DNA of 64,000 nt from Variovorax beijingensis (GTDB lineage Bacteria; Pseudomonadota; Gammaproteobacteria; Burkholderiales; Burkholderiaceae_C), in contig NZ_RXFQ01000004.1 of assembly GCF_003951285.1 (NCBI RefSeq), positions 350,962-414,961 on the forward strand, read 5' to 3'. Each line of letters begins with the position of its first letter. Positions within the stretch are counted from its first letter, which is position 1. Both the position numbers and the translations under genes were made by a program. The notes beneath the pieces were generated by a model. It was not told the DNA's origin. It ran no database searches and was given only the letters and a program-made list of their open reading frames with translations. Of the stretch, positions 37,747 to 47,981 are shown piece by piece.

Positions 37747-38690
37747 GCGGGCACTCCGGCAGTCGCCGCGAAGGTCTTCGGAAAGCCCGCGCGCCAGACG
37801 GTGCCCTGCAGCGTTTCGCCGTCGAGCCACCCGGCCACGCGCTGACGCAGGTCGAGCAGCTTCGGCAGATCGACGCCCGTCGAAACGCCCATGCTCTCGA
37901 GCATGAAGACGAGGTCCTCGGTGTCAACGTTGCCGCTGGCGCCGGGCGCATGCGGGCAGCCGCCGATGCCGGCCAGGCAGGCATCGAAGCGCGCGATGCC
38001 GGCTTCCAGCGCGGCATAGACATTGGCGAGCCCCAGGCCGCGCGTGTCGTGAAAATGGCCGCACCACAGGCGCTCGCCCGCGATGCGCTGCGCGCGCTCG
38101 AACAGGCTGCGGACCATCGCGGGATCGGCATAGCCGACGGTGTCCGCCAGGCCCACGCGGTCGGCGCCCGCGTCGAGCAACGCCTGCATCAGGCGCAGCA
38201 CTTCGTCGGGCGCCACATGGCCCTGGATCGTGCAGCCGAACGCGGTGCCCACGCCGCCCTCGATCAGCGTCTTGGAGCCCGCGGCATCGCGCGCGGCGCG
38301 GATGCGGGCGACCTCGGCCACCACCTCGTCGGGCGTCTTGCGCAGGTTGGCAAGGCTGTGGGCATGGCTGGCCGACAGCGGCACCATCATGAGATCGGCC
38401 TCGCCGGCAATGGCGAGTTCCGCGCCGCGCAGGTTGGGCACCAGCACCGAGGCGAAAAGCCCCGGCAGCGTCTTTGCAAAGGCCAGCAGTTCAGCCGTGT
38501 CGGCCAGCTGCGGCAGCAGGCGCGCGGGCACGAAGGAGCCGACTTCGATCTCGCGCTGGCCGGCGGCATGGGCGTCGCGGATCCATTCGAGCTTCTGGGC
38601 GGTGGGCAGGGTTCTGGCGATGCTCTGCAGGCCATCGCGCAGCCCCACTTCGCGAACAGCCGCGCTGGGCGGCAGGAAGGCGTGAATCAA
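37743..38690 (-). CDS. Hydroxymethylglutaryl-CoA lyase family protein
   Basis: A 315-residue HMGL-like TIM-barrel enzyme: REVGLRDGLQ (metal Asp and catalytic Arg), GHFHDTRGLG (metal-binding His pair) and the lyase signature GGCPHAPGASGN with the catalytic Cys (about 243-254). It cleaves HMG-CoA (or a close analogue such as citramalyl-CoA) to acetyl-CoA and an oxoacid. First gene of a three-gene operon, divergent from a LysR regulator. Confidence 0.9.
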   Translation of the reverse strand: MIHAFLPPSAAVREVGLRDGLQSIARTLPTAQKLEWIRDAHAAGQREIEVGSFVPARLLPQLADTAELLAFAKTLPGLFASVLVPNLRGAELAIAGEADLMMVPLSASHAHSLANLRKTPDEVVAEVARIRAARDAAGSKTLIEGGVGTAFGCTIQGHVAPDEVLRLMQALLDAGADRVGLADTVGYADPAMVRSLFERAQRIAGERLWCGHFHDTRGLGLANVYAALEAGIARFDACLAGIGGCPHAPGASGNVDTEDLVFMLESMGVSTGVDLPKLLDLRQRVAGWLDGETLQGTVWRAGFPKTFAATAGVPA

Positions 38691-38788
38691 GATTTGTCTC
38701 CGTCGTGAGGGTCGGCGTTGATCTTAGAAGTTCCAATTTGCTCCAGAAGGTATATTTTGGAAGCCATTTGATTCCAGAACGGAACACC
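38691..38788. promoter_or_regulatory. Divergent LysR operator region with repeated TTCCA elements
   Basis: The AT-rich 98-base gap has four TTCCA-like elements: TTCCAATTT (38731), CTCCAGAAG (38741), TTTTGGAAG in reverse (38755-38763) and TTCCAGAA (38772-38779) followed by GGAA. TTCCAA (38731-38736) and TTGGAA (38757-38762) form a spaced dyad. Repeated T-rich dyads between a LysR gene and its divergent target are typical LysR binding sites. Confidence 0.5.
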
Positions 38789-39709
38789 ATGAGAGACCTC
38801 GACCTCACCACGCTCCGCCTCTTCGTCGCCGTCTGCGAGACCCGCAGCATTGCGCGCGCGGGCGAGCAGGCCAGCATCGTCGGCTCGGCCATCAGCAAGC
38901 GCCTGGCCCAGCTCGAAGACGCCGTCGGCACGCCGCTGCTGCTGCGCAAGCGCCGCGGCGTGGTGCCCACGCCCGCCGGCGAAACGCTGCTCGAGCATGC
39001 GCGCGCGATGCTCGGCAGCGCCCACCGCATCGAGCGGGACATGGCCGCCTATGCGGGCGGCGCGCGCGGGCATGTGCGCATCCTGGCCTCGGCCTCGGCG
39101 CTGGCCGAATCGCTGGCCGAGGACGTGGCGAACTTCCTGCAGAACCCCGCGCACCGCAACATCCGCGTCGACATGGAAGAGCGCGTCAGCCCCGAGATCG
39201 TGCGCGGCATCCGCGAGGGCAGCGCCTCGATCGGCCTGTGCTGGGACGCCGCCGACCTCGAGGGCCTGCAGCGACGCGACTACCGCACCGACCACCTGGC
39301 GATCGTCGCGCACCCTTCGCATCCCGTGGCGCGCCACCGCGGCCAGGTCCGCTTCGAGGACGTGCTCGGCCATGAATTCGTCGGCATGCCCGCGCTGAGC
39401 GCCGTGCAGCTGATGCTCGCGCGCGAGGCGGCGGTGGCGGGCAAGCCGCTGGTGTACCGCGTGCTGGTGTCCAACTTCGATGCCGCCCTGCGCGTGGTGC
39501 GCGCCGGGCTCGCGATCAGCGTGGTGCCGGCCGAGGTGGCGCAGCCCTTCACCGACACCTATGGCCTTCGGCTGATGCCGCTCGCCGATGCCTGGGCGCG
39601 CCGCCGCTTCGCGATCTGCTTTCGCGACGAAGCGACGCTGTCGCCCTCGGCACAGCTGCTGGTGGCGCATCTCGAACGGTGCGCGACCGACCGCGCGGAC
39701 GTTGGCTGA
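38789..39709 (+). CDS. LysR-family transcriptional regulator
   Basis: A 306-residue LysR protein: winged HTH at 3-62 (TRSIARAGEQASIVGSAISKRLAQLE) and effector domain at about 90-295. The ATG at 38789 yields a canonical MRDLDLTTLRLFVAV start; upstream in-frame starts would run into the operator region. It probably controls the divergent HMG-CoA-lyase operon; it could also influence the MBL gene downstream in the same direction. Confidence 0.9.
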   Translation: MRDLDLTTLRLFVAVCETRSIARAGEQASIVGSAISKRLAQLEDAVGTPLLLRKRRGVVPTPAGETLLEHARAMLGSAHRIERDMAAYAGGARGHVRILASASALAESLAEDVANFLQNPAHRNIRVDMEERVSPEIVRGIREGSASIGLCWDAADLEGLQRRDYRTDHLAIVAHPSHPVARHRGQVRFEDVLGHEFVGMPALSAVQLMLAREAAVAGKPLVYRVLVSNFDAALRVVRAGLAISVVPAEVAQPFTDTYGLRLMPLADAWARRRFAICFRDEATLSPSAQLLVAHLERCATDRADVG

Positions 39710-39719
39710 TTCGATCGAA

Positions 39720-39732
39720 AATAGAAACTATT
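39720..39732. promoter_or_regulatory. AATAG-AAA-CTATT dyad ahead of MBL gene
   Basis: A perfect five-bp dyad in the AT-rich 121-base gap between the LysR gene and the MBL-fold gene. It may be an operator for the upstream LysR or another regulator; no firm promoter pair is visible. Confidence 0.3.
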
Positions 39733-39830
39733 CATTGGCAAATACAGAGTTTTTGTTTCCATTCACGAAACCTAACATTCGGGCTGTCCGCGTTGCCATC
39801 CCGCCAACGCCATTCCATCGAAAGACCCGA

Positions 39831-40730
39831 ATGTTCCGCAGAACCCTTCTGTCCGCCGCCGCGCTCGGCGCCACCCTGTCGTTCGCAGCCCTGGCAGCCC
39901 ATGCCGCCGAGCCGCTCAAGCTCGACGTGTACAACCCCGGCGCCAAGTCGATGTTCCCGGTGTCTTCCGAACTGGTCACGGGCCAGACCGATGCCGTGCT
40001 GATCGACGCGCAGTTCCAGCGCAACGACGCCGAGGCGCTGGTGCAGAAGATCAAGGCCAGTGGCAAGAAGCTGACCACGGTCTACATCAGCCACAGCGAC
40101 CCCGACTACTACTTCGGGCTCGACGTGATCCAGGCCGCGTTCCCCGACGCAAAGATCGTTGCCACGCCGCAGACCGTGGCCGCCATCCGGGCCTCCAAGG
40201 AAGGCAAGCTCGCGCACTGGGGCCCGATCCTGAAGGACAACGCGCCCAAGGCGCTGGTCGTGCCCGAGCCGCTGGCCGGCGACAGCATCACGCTCGAGGG
40301 CCGCAAGATCCAGGTCGTCGGCCTCGACGGTCCCACGCCCGAACGCACTTTTGCATGGATCCCCTCGCTCAAGGCGGTGGTCGGCGGCATTCCGGTCTCG
40401 GCCAACATCCATGTGTGGGTGGCCGACACGCAGACGCCCGCCTCGCGCCGCGACTGGATCAAGACGCTCGGCCGCATCGAGGCGCTGCGCCCAAGAACCG
40501 TGGTGCCCGGCCACTTCGAGCCGAATGCCGATGGCAGCGCGCCCTACTCGGTGGCCGCGGTGAAGTTCACGCGCGCCTACCTGCAGGCCTTCGAGACCGA
40601 AGCCGCCAAGGCCAGGGACTCGGCCGCGCTCATTGCCGCCATGCAGAAGCGCTACCCGAAGCTGGCGCACGCCTCGTCGCTCGAGCTGGGCGCCAAGGTC
40701 ATCAAGGGAGAAGTGAAATGGCCGCAGTGA
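39831..40730 (+). CDS. Secreted MBL-fold metallohydrolase with atypical metal motif
   Basis: A 299-residue metallo-beta-lactamase-fold protein with a signal peptide (1-26, ending AHA-AEP). The usual HxHxDH is SHSDPDYYFG: His88, Asp90, Asp92, Tyr93, so the second and fourth ligands differ. Later His residues (SANIHVW; PGHFEPN) are retained. Metal content and substrate are therefore uncertain. The ATG at 39831 begins a good signal peptide. Its 3' end overlaps the DsbA-family gene by 13 bases, so the two are translationally coupled. Confidence 0.82.
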   Translation: MFRRTLLSAAALGATLSFAALAAHAAEPLKLDVYNPGAKSMFPVSSELVTGQTDAVLIDAQFQRNDAEALVQKIKASGKKLTTVYISHSDPDYYFGLDVIQAAFPDAKIVATPQTVAAIRASKEGKLAHWGPILKDNAPKALVVPEPLAGDSITLEGRKIQVVGLDGPTPERTFAWIPSLKAVVGGIPVSANIHVWVADTQTPASRRDWIKTLGRIEALRPRTVVPGHFEPNADGSAPYSVAAVKFTRAYLQAFETEAAKARDSAALIAAMQKRYPKLAHASSLELGAKVIKGEVKWPQ

Positions 40731-41443
40731 ACGACAGTGCCACGCTGCACTATGTCTTCGATCCGATGTGCGGCTGGTGCTATGCGGCCGCGCCGCTGGT
40801 CGAGGCGGCGCGCGGCGTGCCGGGCCTGCAGGTCGCGTTCCACGGCGGCGGCATGATGACCGGCGCCAACCGGCGCGCGATCACGCTGCAATGGCGCGAC
40901 TACGTGATGCCGCATGACCGCCGCATCGCCGAACTCACGGGCCAGCCCTTCGGCGAAGCGTACTTCGACGGCCTGCTGCGCGACACCGGCGCGGTGATGG
41001 ATTCCGAGCCGCCGACCACCGCGGTGCTCGCGGCCGAGGCGCTGCGAGAAGGTGGCGGCCTCGACATGATCCACCGCCTGCAGCGCGCGCACTATGTCGA
41101 AGGCCGGCGCGTTGCCGATGCGGATGTGCTTGCGGCATTGGCAACGGAGCTCGGTTTCGATGCAGGCGCCTTCGCATCGGCCTTCTCGCGCCTCGCCGGC
41201 GAAGCGACCTTTGAGCACATCGCCGCAAGCCGCCAGCTGCTGCAACGCGCGGGTGGCCAGGGCTTTCCGACTTTCGTGCTGGCGCAGGCCGACGGCAGCG
41301 CGGGCCGCATCGACATCGGGCCGTGGCTCGGGCGCGCCGAAGAATGGAAGGCGCAGCTCGCCGGACTCGTGATGCCCTCGCCCCTGACGGCGGCGGCTGG
41401 CACCGGCCCGATGTCATGCGGGCCCGACAGCTGCGCGGCCTGA
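40718..41443 (+). CDS. DsbA-family thioredoxin-fold oxidoreductase (cytosolic, FrnE-like)
   Basis: A 241-residue DsbA-like protein: redox motif CGWC at 18-21 (FDPMCGWCY), helical insertion, and cis-Pro in GFPTF (about 181-185). No signal peptide is present, so it is cytoplasmic unless mis-started, as in the FrnE/YjbH subgroup. A second Cys pair, SCGPDSCAA, closes the protein and may bind metal or shuttle disulfide. GGAG lies eight bases before the ATG, inside the end of the MBL gene. Confidence 0.83.
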   Translation: MAAVNDSATLHYVFDPMCGWCYAAAPLVEAARGVPGLQVAFHGGGMMTGANRRAITLQWRDYVMPHDRRIAELTGQPFGEAYFDGLLRDTGAVMDSEPPTTAVLAAEALREGGGLDMIHRLQRAHYVEGRRVADADVLAALATELGFDAGAFASAFSRLAGEATFEHIAASRQLLQRAGGQGFPTFVLAQADGSAGRIDIGPWLGRAEEWKAQLAGLVMPSPLTAAAGTGPMSCGPDSCAA

Positions 41444-41462
41444 GCCGTTCAGTTCCTTTGCG

Positions 41463-43163
41463 CTACCTGCTGCACTGGAAACTCGCGGCCTGCGACACAT
41501 CGCCACCCGTGTAGCGCGGCCACAGCGGCCACTCGCACAGCGGGCGGGCGCGCACGACCTTGAACGGCGGCTGCACTTCCTGTTCGACCAGCTGCAGCCC
41601 GCTCGGCGCCCGGCCGCGCTCGACCCAGTCGGCCAGCGCGCCGAGCATGTCGACATTGGCCGGGGCGCCGCTGCCCACATGGTCGACGCCGGGCGCGGTG
41701 TACAGGCGCAGGAAGCGGTCCGCGTTGTCGCGGCCCATGCGCGCGACGACCGACTCGTAGTAGCGGATGCCCGCGAACGGGCTCTGCGCATAGTCGGCCA
41801 TGTGCTCGAGCATCAGCAGCTTGCCGCCGCGCGCCTGGAAAGCGCCCAGGTCGGGGTTCGTCGAATCCATCAGCTGCGAGACGGCGGCGATGCGCGCGGC
41901 AAAGTCTTCCGCGCGGTAGCTGCGCACATCGATCAACGGATTGCGCGCATAGAAATACTGCAGCGCCCCGCTGCCGTAGAACCACGCGATGCCGTTGCTC
42001 GGCTGCGGCGGCACGGTCGGCGCGCTGGTGCCCGTCCACCAGGCATTCCAGCCGCCCGTCGATGCAAAGGCCGGCGTCGCCTCGCCGCCGATGCCCCAGC
42101 CCGGGTACTCGGTGACGCCATGGGCCAGCGGCACCGGCGAGCGCCACGGCGAACGCAGCGTGCGCACCGCCTGCACCTGCGCATCGTTCAGGCAGTTGTC
42201 GCCGCTCGTGCCCGCCGCGCAGCGCAGGCTCGCCGGATCGAAGCGCTGCAGGCAGGCCACCGGGTTCGACACGATGCGGTCCGCTGCGCCGTCCGCGGCG
42301 TCGCACGATGCGAGCACCGCGTTGTGCGCCAGCTGCACCTGCGCGGGCCGAAGCCACCCTTCGCCGAAGGTGGCGATGCCGTTGCGCGTGCCGGCATGCT
42401 GAAGCCCCGTCCAGTTGATGACCGGCACCCGGCTGAAGATGCCGTCGAAGTCCTGCGGATAGCGCTGCGCCATCGTCAGCGCCTCGCGCCCGCCTTCGGA
42501 GCTGCCCATGAAGTACAGCTTCTGCGGCGCCTGCCCGTAGGCGCGCTGCATCAGCGCCACGGCCACGTCGCGCACCTTCTTGTACGAGGCGTGGGCGAAA
42601 TTCGCCAGCGCCTCGTCGTTGAGCGCAAAGGCCTGCGGCGGCTGGCCGGCCACGTTCTGGTGGCCGGAGTCGGTGCCGTAGGTCACGTAGCCTTGCGCGA
42701 GCGGTGTCGGCTGGTCGAAGCGCGCGGCCGGCACCAGCGCAAGGCCGGTGATCAGCGTGCCGTTGAAACCGCCGCCGCCGTACTGCACGCTGCGCCCGTT
42801 CCATGCGAGCGGCAGGTTGACCCGGAACAGGATCGGCGGGGCCGTGGCATCGAGCGGCGCGATGCGGCCCAGCAAGCGGCAGTGCGCAGGCGTTGCCGGG
42901 GTGATGCGCGCGGCCGGGCTGGGGCCGCGCTCGGCGACGGCAAGCGCCGTGGCGGGAACGAGCGTGGCCGAATCGATCATGGCCGCGCCGCTCGGCAGGC
43001 CGATGGCCGCAGGTGCGATCGCAGCGGCGGCCAGTGCCGCACAGGCGGCAGCCGGATCGGCGCCGAGACCGAGGCTCTTCGGGCCGGTGGTGCCGCAAGC
43101 GGCGAGCAATGCGGCGGCCGCCAGCATGGCGCCCCCGCTGAACACTGTCTTCGGGATCGCCAT
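41463..43163 (-). CDS. Tannase/feruloyl-esterase family lipoprotein
   Basis: A 566-residue alpha/beta hydrolase of the tannase family. A lipobox LLAAC (about 18-22) predicts an outer-membrane or periplasmic lipoprotein. The nucleophile elbow is MGSSEGGREAL with flanking GTDSGHQ, both typical of the family; a calcium-loop/lid domain lies between. It hydrolyses ester bonds of aromatic acids such as gallate or ferulate esters. It begins 30 bases after livF in the same direction and is the last gene of the ABC-transporter operon. Confidence 0.85.
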   Translation of the reverse strand: MAIPKTVFSGGAMLAAAALLAACGTTGPKSLGLGADPAAACAALAAAAIAPAAIGLPSGAAMIDSATLVPATALAVAERGPSPAARITPATPAHCRLLGRIAPLDATAPPILFRVNLPLAWNGRSVQYGGGGFNGTLITGLALVPAARFDQPTPLAQGYVTYGTDSGHQNVAGQPPQAFALNDEALANFAHASYKKVRDVAVALMQRAYGQAPQKLYFMGSSEGGREALTMAQRYPQDFDGIFSRVPVINWTGLQHAGTRNGIATFGEGWLRPAQVQLAHNAVLASCDAADGAADRIVSNPVACLQRFDPASLRCAAGTSGDNCLNDAQVQAVRTLRSPWRSPVPLAHGVTEYPGWGIGGEATPAFASTGGWNAWWTGTSAPTVPPQPSNGIAWFYGSGALQYFYARNPLIDVRSYRAEDFAARIAAVSQLMDSTNPDLGAFQARGGKLLMLEHMADYAQSPFAGIRYYESVVARMGRDNADRFLRLYTAPGVDHVGSGAPANVDMLGALADWVERGRAPSGLQLVEQEVQPPFKVVRARPLCEWPLWPRYTGGDVSQAASFQCSR

Positions 43164-43193
43164 TTGCCTGTCTCCTTGTTGTTCGCCGGGCCG

Positions 43194-43911
43194 CTAGCGC
43201 GCCACGCCCAGCAGCCGGTCGAGCACTTCGGGCTGTGCGCGCAGCGTGGCCGCCTTGTCGGTGTGGACGATGGTCCCGTGGTCGAGCACCACGGCTTCAT
43301 CGGAAATCGCGAGGATCGCCTGCGGATGCTGCTCGACGATGATGGCGGCCAGGCCCTCGTCCTGCGTGATGCGGCGGATGGCGCGCAGCAGTTCTTCCAC
43401 GATGATCGGCGCCAGCCCTTCGAGCGGTTCGTCGAGCAGCAGCAGCTTCGGGTTGAGCACCAGCGCGCGGCCCACGGCCAGCATCTGCTGCTCGCCGCCG
43501 GAGAGCTGCGTGCCCAGGTTGGTCTTGCGCTCGGCCAGTCGCGGGAACATTTCATAGACGCGCTGCGGGTTCCAGGGATTGGAAGTCCCTCCAGGCCTGC
43601 CGGGCCGCTCCACCGCCGTGAGGTTCTCGTGCACCGTGAGCGACTTGAAGATGTTGCGCTCCTGCGGCACCCAGCCGATGCCGGCCGCCGCGCGCTGGTG
43701 CGGCGCGAGCTTGTGCAAGGCTTGTCCGCCGAGCGCGATGGTCCCGCCATGCTGTCGCGTGGCGCCCGCCAGCGTGTTGATCAGCGTGGTCTTGCCCGTG
43801 CCGTTGCGGCCCAGGAGCGCCAGCGTCTGGCCTTCGCCGAGCACGAACGCCACGTCGTGCAGCACCACGGCCTCGCCGTAGCCGGCGCTCAGGTTCTCGA
43901 TGCGCAGCAGC

Positions 43912-43919
<8 letters not shown>
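43194..43919 (-). CDS. livF: Branched-chain-type ABC transporter ATP-binding protein (LivF)
   Basis: A 241-residue ATPase: Walker A GRNGTGKTT, signature LSGGEQQ, Walker B LLLLDEPLEGLAP and IVEQHP switch are those of LivF. It energises uptake with LivG. The ATG at 43919 overlaps the end of livG by eight bases. The short insert GRPGGTSNPWNP after the Q-loop region is common in aromatic-acid-type Liv systems. Confidence 0.9.
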
Positions 43920-44669
<750 letters not shown>

Positions 44670-44673
<4 letters not shown>

Positions 44674-45665
44674 GCCGTGCCTCCCTTCTTCTTGCCCAGC
44701 CAGGTCCATGGCTTGAGCACGCGGTCGCGCCCCACGAGCACCAGCAGCACCAGCAAGAGGCCGATCCAGAACATCCAGTACTGCGGCGTCACGGCCGAGA
44801 GCCAGTTCTGCAGCAGCTTGAAGACGATGGCGCCCGCCACGCCGCCATAGAGCCAGCCCACGCCGCCGATCACCAGCATCAGCAGCACGTCGGCCGAGCG
44901 GTCGAAGGCCAGCACGTCGAGCGAGGCAAAGCCCGTGGTCTGCGCCAGCAGCGCGCCCGCGGCGCCGGCAATGCCGGCCGCCACGGTGTAGATGACAACG
45001 AGCCGCGACACCACCGGAATGCCGATGGCCATGGCGCGCAGCCGGTTGTCGCGGATGGCCTTGAGCGTGGCGCCGAAGGGCGAATGCACGATGCGCCGCA
45101 TTGCCAGGAACAGCAGCAGCATCACGGCCAGCGAATACCAGGCCGCCGTGCGGCCGTAGAGGTCGAACTCGAACAGGCCGAGCACCGGCCCCATCACCAC
45201 GCCCTGCAGCCCGTCGGCGCCGCCGGTGAGCCAGTCGAGCTTGTTGGCGAGTTCGAGCAGCAGCAGCGCGGTGCCCAACGTGACCATCAGCCGCGTGAGG
45301 TCGCTGCCGCGCAGGATCGTGACGCTGGCCACCAGGCCGAGCATGGCCGAGAGCGCAGTGGCCACCACCAGTCCCACGGTCGGGTCGGGCATCACGAGCT
45401 TGGCGAACAGCGCCGCGGTGTAGGCACCAAAGCCGAAGAAGGCCGCATGGCCGAGCGAGACGATGCCGGTGTAGCCGAGGATCAGGTCGAGCGACATCGC
45501 GAACAGCGCGACGATGGCGATCTCGTTGACCAGCAGCGAATGCGAAGGCATGGCGAACGGCAGCGCAAAGGCCACGGCCCAGGCCACGAACTCGAGCGGG
45601 CGCCAGCGCGCCTTGCGCAGCAGGGCCGATTCGTAGGTCGTCGTTGTAGAAGAAGGCGCGCCCAT
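44670..45665 (-). CDS. livM: Branched-chain-type ABC transporter permease (LivM)
   Basis: A 331-residue permease with about nine spans; LDLILGYTGIVSLGHAAFFGFGAY (about 60-83) is the LivM signature. It forms the membrane channel with LivH. It begins one base after the livH stop. Confidence 0.9.
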
Positions 45666-45666
45666 T

Positions 45667-46539
45667 TCAACGGCCTCCCTTGCGCGTGAACAGGCCCTGG
45701 GGCCGCCACATAAGAATCAGGATCATGAGCAGGTAGACGGTGAACGCACCCATCTTCGGAATGAAATACTTGCCCGCCACGTCGGCAATGCCGAGCAGCA
45801 GCGCGGCCGCGAGCGGCCCGGTGATCGAGGAGGTGCCGCCGACCGACACCACGATCAGGAAATAGATCATGTACTTGAGCGGAAAGGTCGGATCGAGCCC
45901 GAGGATCTCGGCACCCAATGCACCGCCCAGCCCCGCGAGCCCCGAGCCCACCGCGAAGGTCAGCAGGAACACGATGTTGACGTTGATGCCCAGCCCCGCC
46001 GCCACGCGCGGATCGTCGACCGCCGCGCGCAGCCGGCTCCCGAAGCGCGTCTTCGACAGGATGAGCTGCAGCACCACCGTGAGCACGGCGCACACGGCGA
46101 TGATGAAGAGCCGGTAGTGCCCCATGCCGAGCAGCAGCGCGCCGTCGCCGACTTCGGTGCGGCCGCGCAGCCATTCGGGCAGTTGCACGTTCTGCTGCGA
46201 CGAGCCGACGAAGTAGTCGACGGCCGCCACCGCCATGAAGGCCAGGCCGATGGAAAACAGCACCTGGTCGAGGTGCGGCTTGCCATACATCGGCCGGTAG
46301 AGCGTGCGCTCCAGCAGCGCGCCGGCCAGCGCCACCACGATGAACGCGAACGGCAGGCAGGCCAGGAACGGCACGCCGAGCTTCTGCATCGCAAACACCG
46401 TGAGGTAGCCGCCCGCCATGGCGAAGGCGCCGTGCGCCAGGTTGATGAAGTTCATCAGCCCGAGCGTCACGGCCAGCCCCACGGCGAGCACGAAGAGCAG
46501 CATGCCGTAGGCGATGCCGTCGAAAAGAATGGTCAACAT
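45667..46539 (-). CDS. livH: Branched-chain-type ABC transporter permease (LivH)
   Basis: A 290-residue permease, about eight spans; [20 protein letters not shown] (about 26-45) and the EAA-like GIADVAGKYFIPKMG region are LivH features. It is separated from the upstream binding-protein gene by 139 bases that contain a structured repeat. Confidence 0.9.
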   Translation of the reverse strand: MLTILFDGIAYGMLLFVLAVGLAVTLGLMNFINLAHGAFAMAGGYLTVFAMQKLGVPFLACLPFAFIVVALAGALLERTLYRPMYGKPHLDQVLFSIGLAFMAVAAVDYFVGSSQQNVQLPEWLRGRTEVGDGALLLGMGHYRLFIIAVCAVLTVVLQLILSKTRFGSRLRAAVDDPRVAAGLGINVNIVFLLTFAVGSGLAGLGGALGAEILGLDPTFPLKYMIYFLIVVSVGGTSSITGPLAAALLLGIADVAGKYFIPKMGAFTVYLLMILILMWRPQGLFTRKGGR

Positions 46540-46590
46540 ATCAGCTACTCACACGCTTGCCGCGCATCGCGGTCTCTTCGGGAAACACCG

Positions 46591-46676
46591 CGGAACCGGC
46601 TTCGCCGGGCCGCTGGTATTGCCCCCGGTAGGGGGAAGGCGCGCGCGACACGAAGTGCGCGCAGCCTGGGGGCGAG
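46591..46676. repeat. Structured GC-rich intergenic repeat in Liv operon
   Basis: Contains CCGGC-TTC-GCCGG (46597-46609), CCCCC-GGTA-GGGGG (46623-46636) and a GCGCGC..CAC-GAA-GTG..CGCGC stem (about 46640-46662), closed by GCCCCC (46622-46627) with GGGGGC (46669-46674). I recall similar dispersed intergenic elements in Variovorax and relatives; only one copy is in this window. It could trim or stabilise mRNA between the binding-protein and permease genes. Confidence 0.5.
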
Positions 46677-46678
46677 CT

Positions 46679-47854
46679 TTATTTCGCCTTGCCCGGATCC
46701 TTCACGCCCTTGATCACGTCGAACTCGACGTTGTAGAGCTGGCCGTCCTTCTTCTCGACCTTGCGCAGGTACACGTCCTGCACGATGTCGCGCGTCTGCG
46801 CGTCGATGTACACCGGGCCGCGCGGGCTCTCGAAGATCTGGCCCTTCATGGCGGCCAGCAGCGCGTCGCCGCCGCCCTGCCCCTTGGTGGCCTTGAGCGC
46901 CTCGTAGATCACGCGCATGCCGTCATAGCCTCCCACGGCCATGAAGTTGGGACGCATCTTCGGGTTGGCCTTCTGGAAGGCCTCGACGAACTTCTTGTTG
47001 GCCGGCGACGGATGCGCGGCCGAGTAGTGGTGCGAGGTGACCACGCCCAGCGCGCCGTCGCCCATGTCGTTGAGCTGGTCGTCGTCGGTCACGTCGCCGG
47101 TGGCGATCATGCGGATGCCGGCCTTGTCCATGCCGCGCTCGAGGAACTGCTTCATCACTGCCGCGCCGGCGCCCGAGGGCACGAAGACGAACAGCGCGTC
47201 GGGCTTGGCGTCGCGCACCTTCTGCAGGAACGGCGCGAAATCGGGGTTGCGAAGCGGCACGCGCAGCTTCTCGATCACCTTGCCGCCGTTGAGCTGGAAG
47301 CGCTCGGTGAAGAACTTCTCGGCGTCGTTGCCCGGGCCGTAGTCGGCCACCAGCGTGACGACCGTCTTCACGCCGTTCTTGGGTGCCCAGTCGCCCATCG
47401 CCACCGACACCTGCGGCAGCGTGAAGCTCGAACGCACGATGTAGGGCGAGGCCTCGGTGATGCTCGACGTGGCCGCGGCCATCACCACCTGCGGCGTCTT
47501 CGACTGCGTGGCCAGCGGCGCGGCGGCCAGCGCGGCCGGCGTGACGCCAAAGCCCGCGATCACGTTCACCTTGTCGTTGACGATCAGTTCCTGCGCGAGG
47601 CGCTTGGTAACGTCGGGCGTGGCCACGTCGTCCTTGACGATCAGCTCGATCTTCTTGCCCGCCACGGTGTCGCCGTTCTGCGCCATGTACAGCCGGGCCG
47701 CCGCTTCGATCTGCCGGCCGGTGGAGGCCTGCTGCCCCGTCATCGGCAGGATCAGGCCGATCTTGAACTTGTTGCTGTCCTGCGCGGTGGCAAGCGACAT
47801 GGAAAGCGCAAGCGCCGTGAGGGCTGCGGTCTGGATGAGATGGCGTCTTTGCAT
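46679..47854 (-). CDS. Branched-chain-type ABC transporter substrate-binding protein
   Basis: A 391-residue periplasmic-binding protein of the LivJ/peripla_BP_6 family with signal peptide (1-24, ending ATA-QDS). FKIGLILPMTGQQASTGRQIEAAARLYM is the family's N-terminal strand-helix. First gene of the operon with livHMGF and the tannase-family gene. Context suggests an aromatic acid as ligand rather than an amino acid. Confidence 0.9.
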   Translation of the reverse strand: MQRRHLIQTAALTALALSMSLATAQDSNKFKIGLILPMTGQQASTGRQIEAAARLYMAQNGDTVAGKKIELIVKDDVATPDVTKRLAQELIVNDKVNVIAGFGVTPAALAAAPLATQSKTPQVVMAAATSSITEASPYIVRSSFTLPQVSVAMGDWAPKNGVKTVVTLVADYGPGNDAEKFFTERFQLNGGKVIEKLRVPLRNPDFAPFLQKVRDAKPDALFVFVPSGAGAAVMKQFLERGMDKAGIRMIATGDVTDDDQLNDMGDGALGVVTSHHYSAAHPSPANKKFVEAFQKANPKMRPNFMAVGGYDGMRVIYEALKATKGQGGGDALLAAMKGQIFESPRGPVYIDAQTRDIVQDVYLRKVEKKDGQLYNVEFDVIKGVKDPGKAK

Positions 47855-47981
47855 GAGGTTTTCCTTGGGGGGACGGATGCGAACGGGGGGCTATTTTTCA
47901 ACACTTTGCAACATGCGGCGGAGCAGGCAATCACCTACTCCCCCGGCGGGGCGCGCCTTTGTTGCGCGATGAACAAATGAA

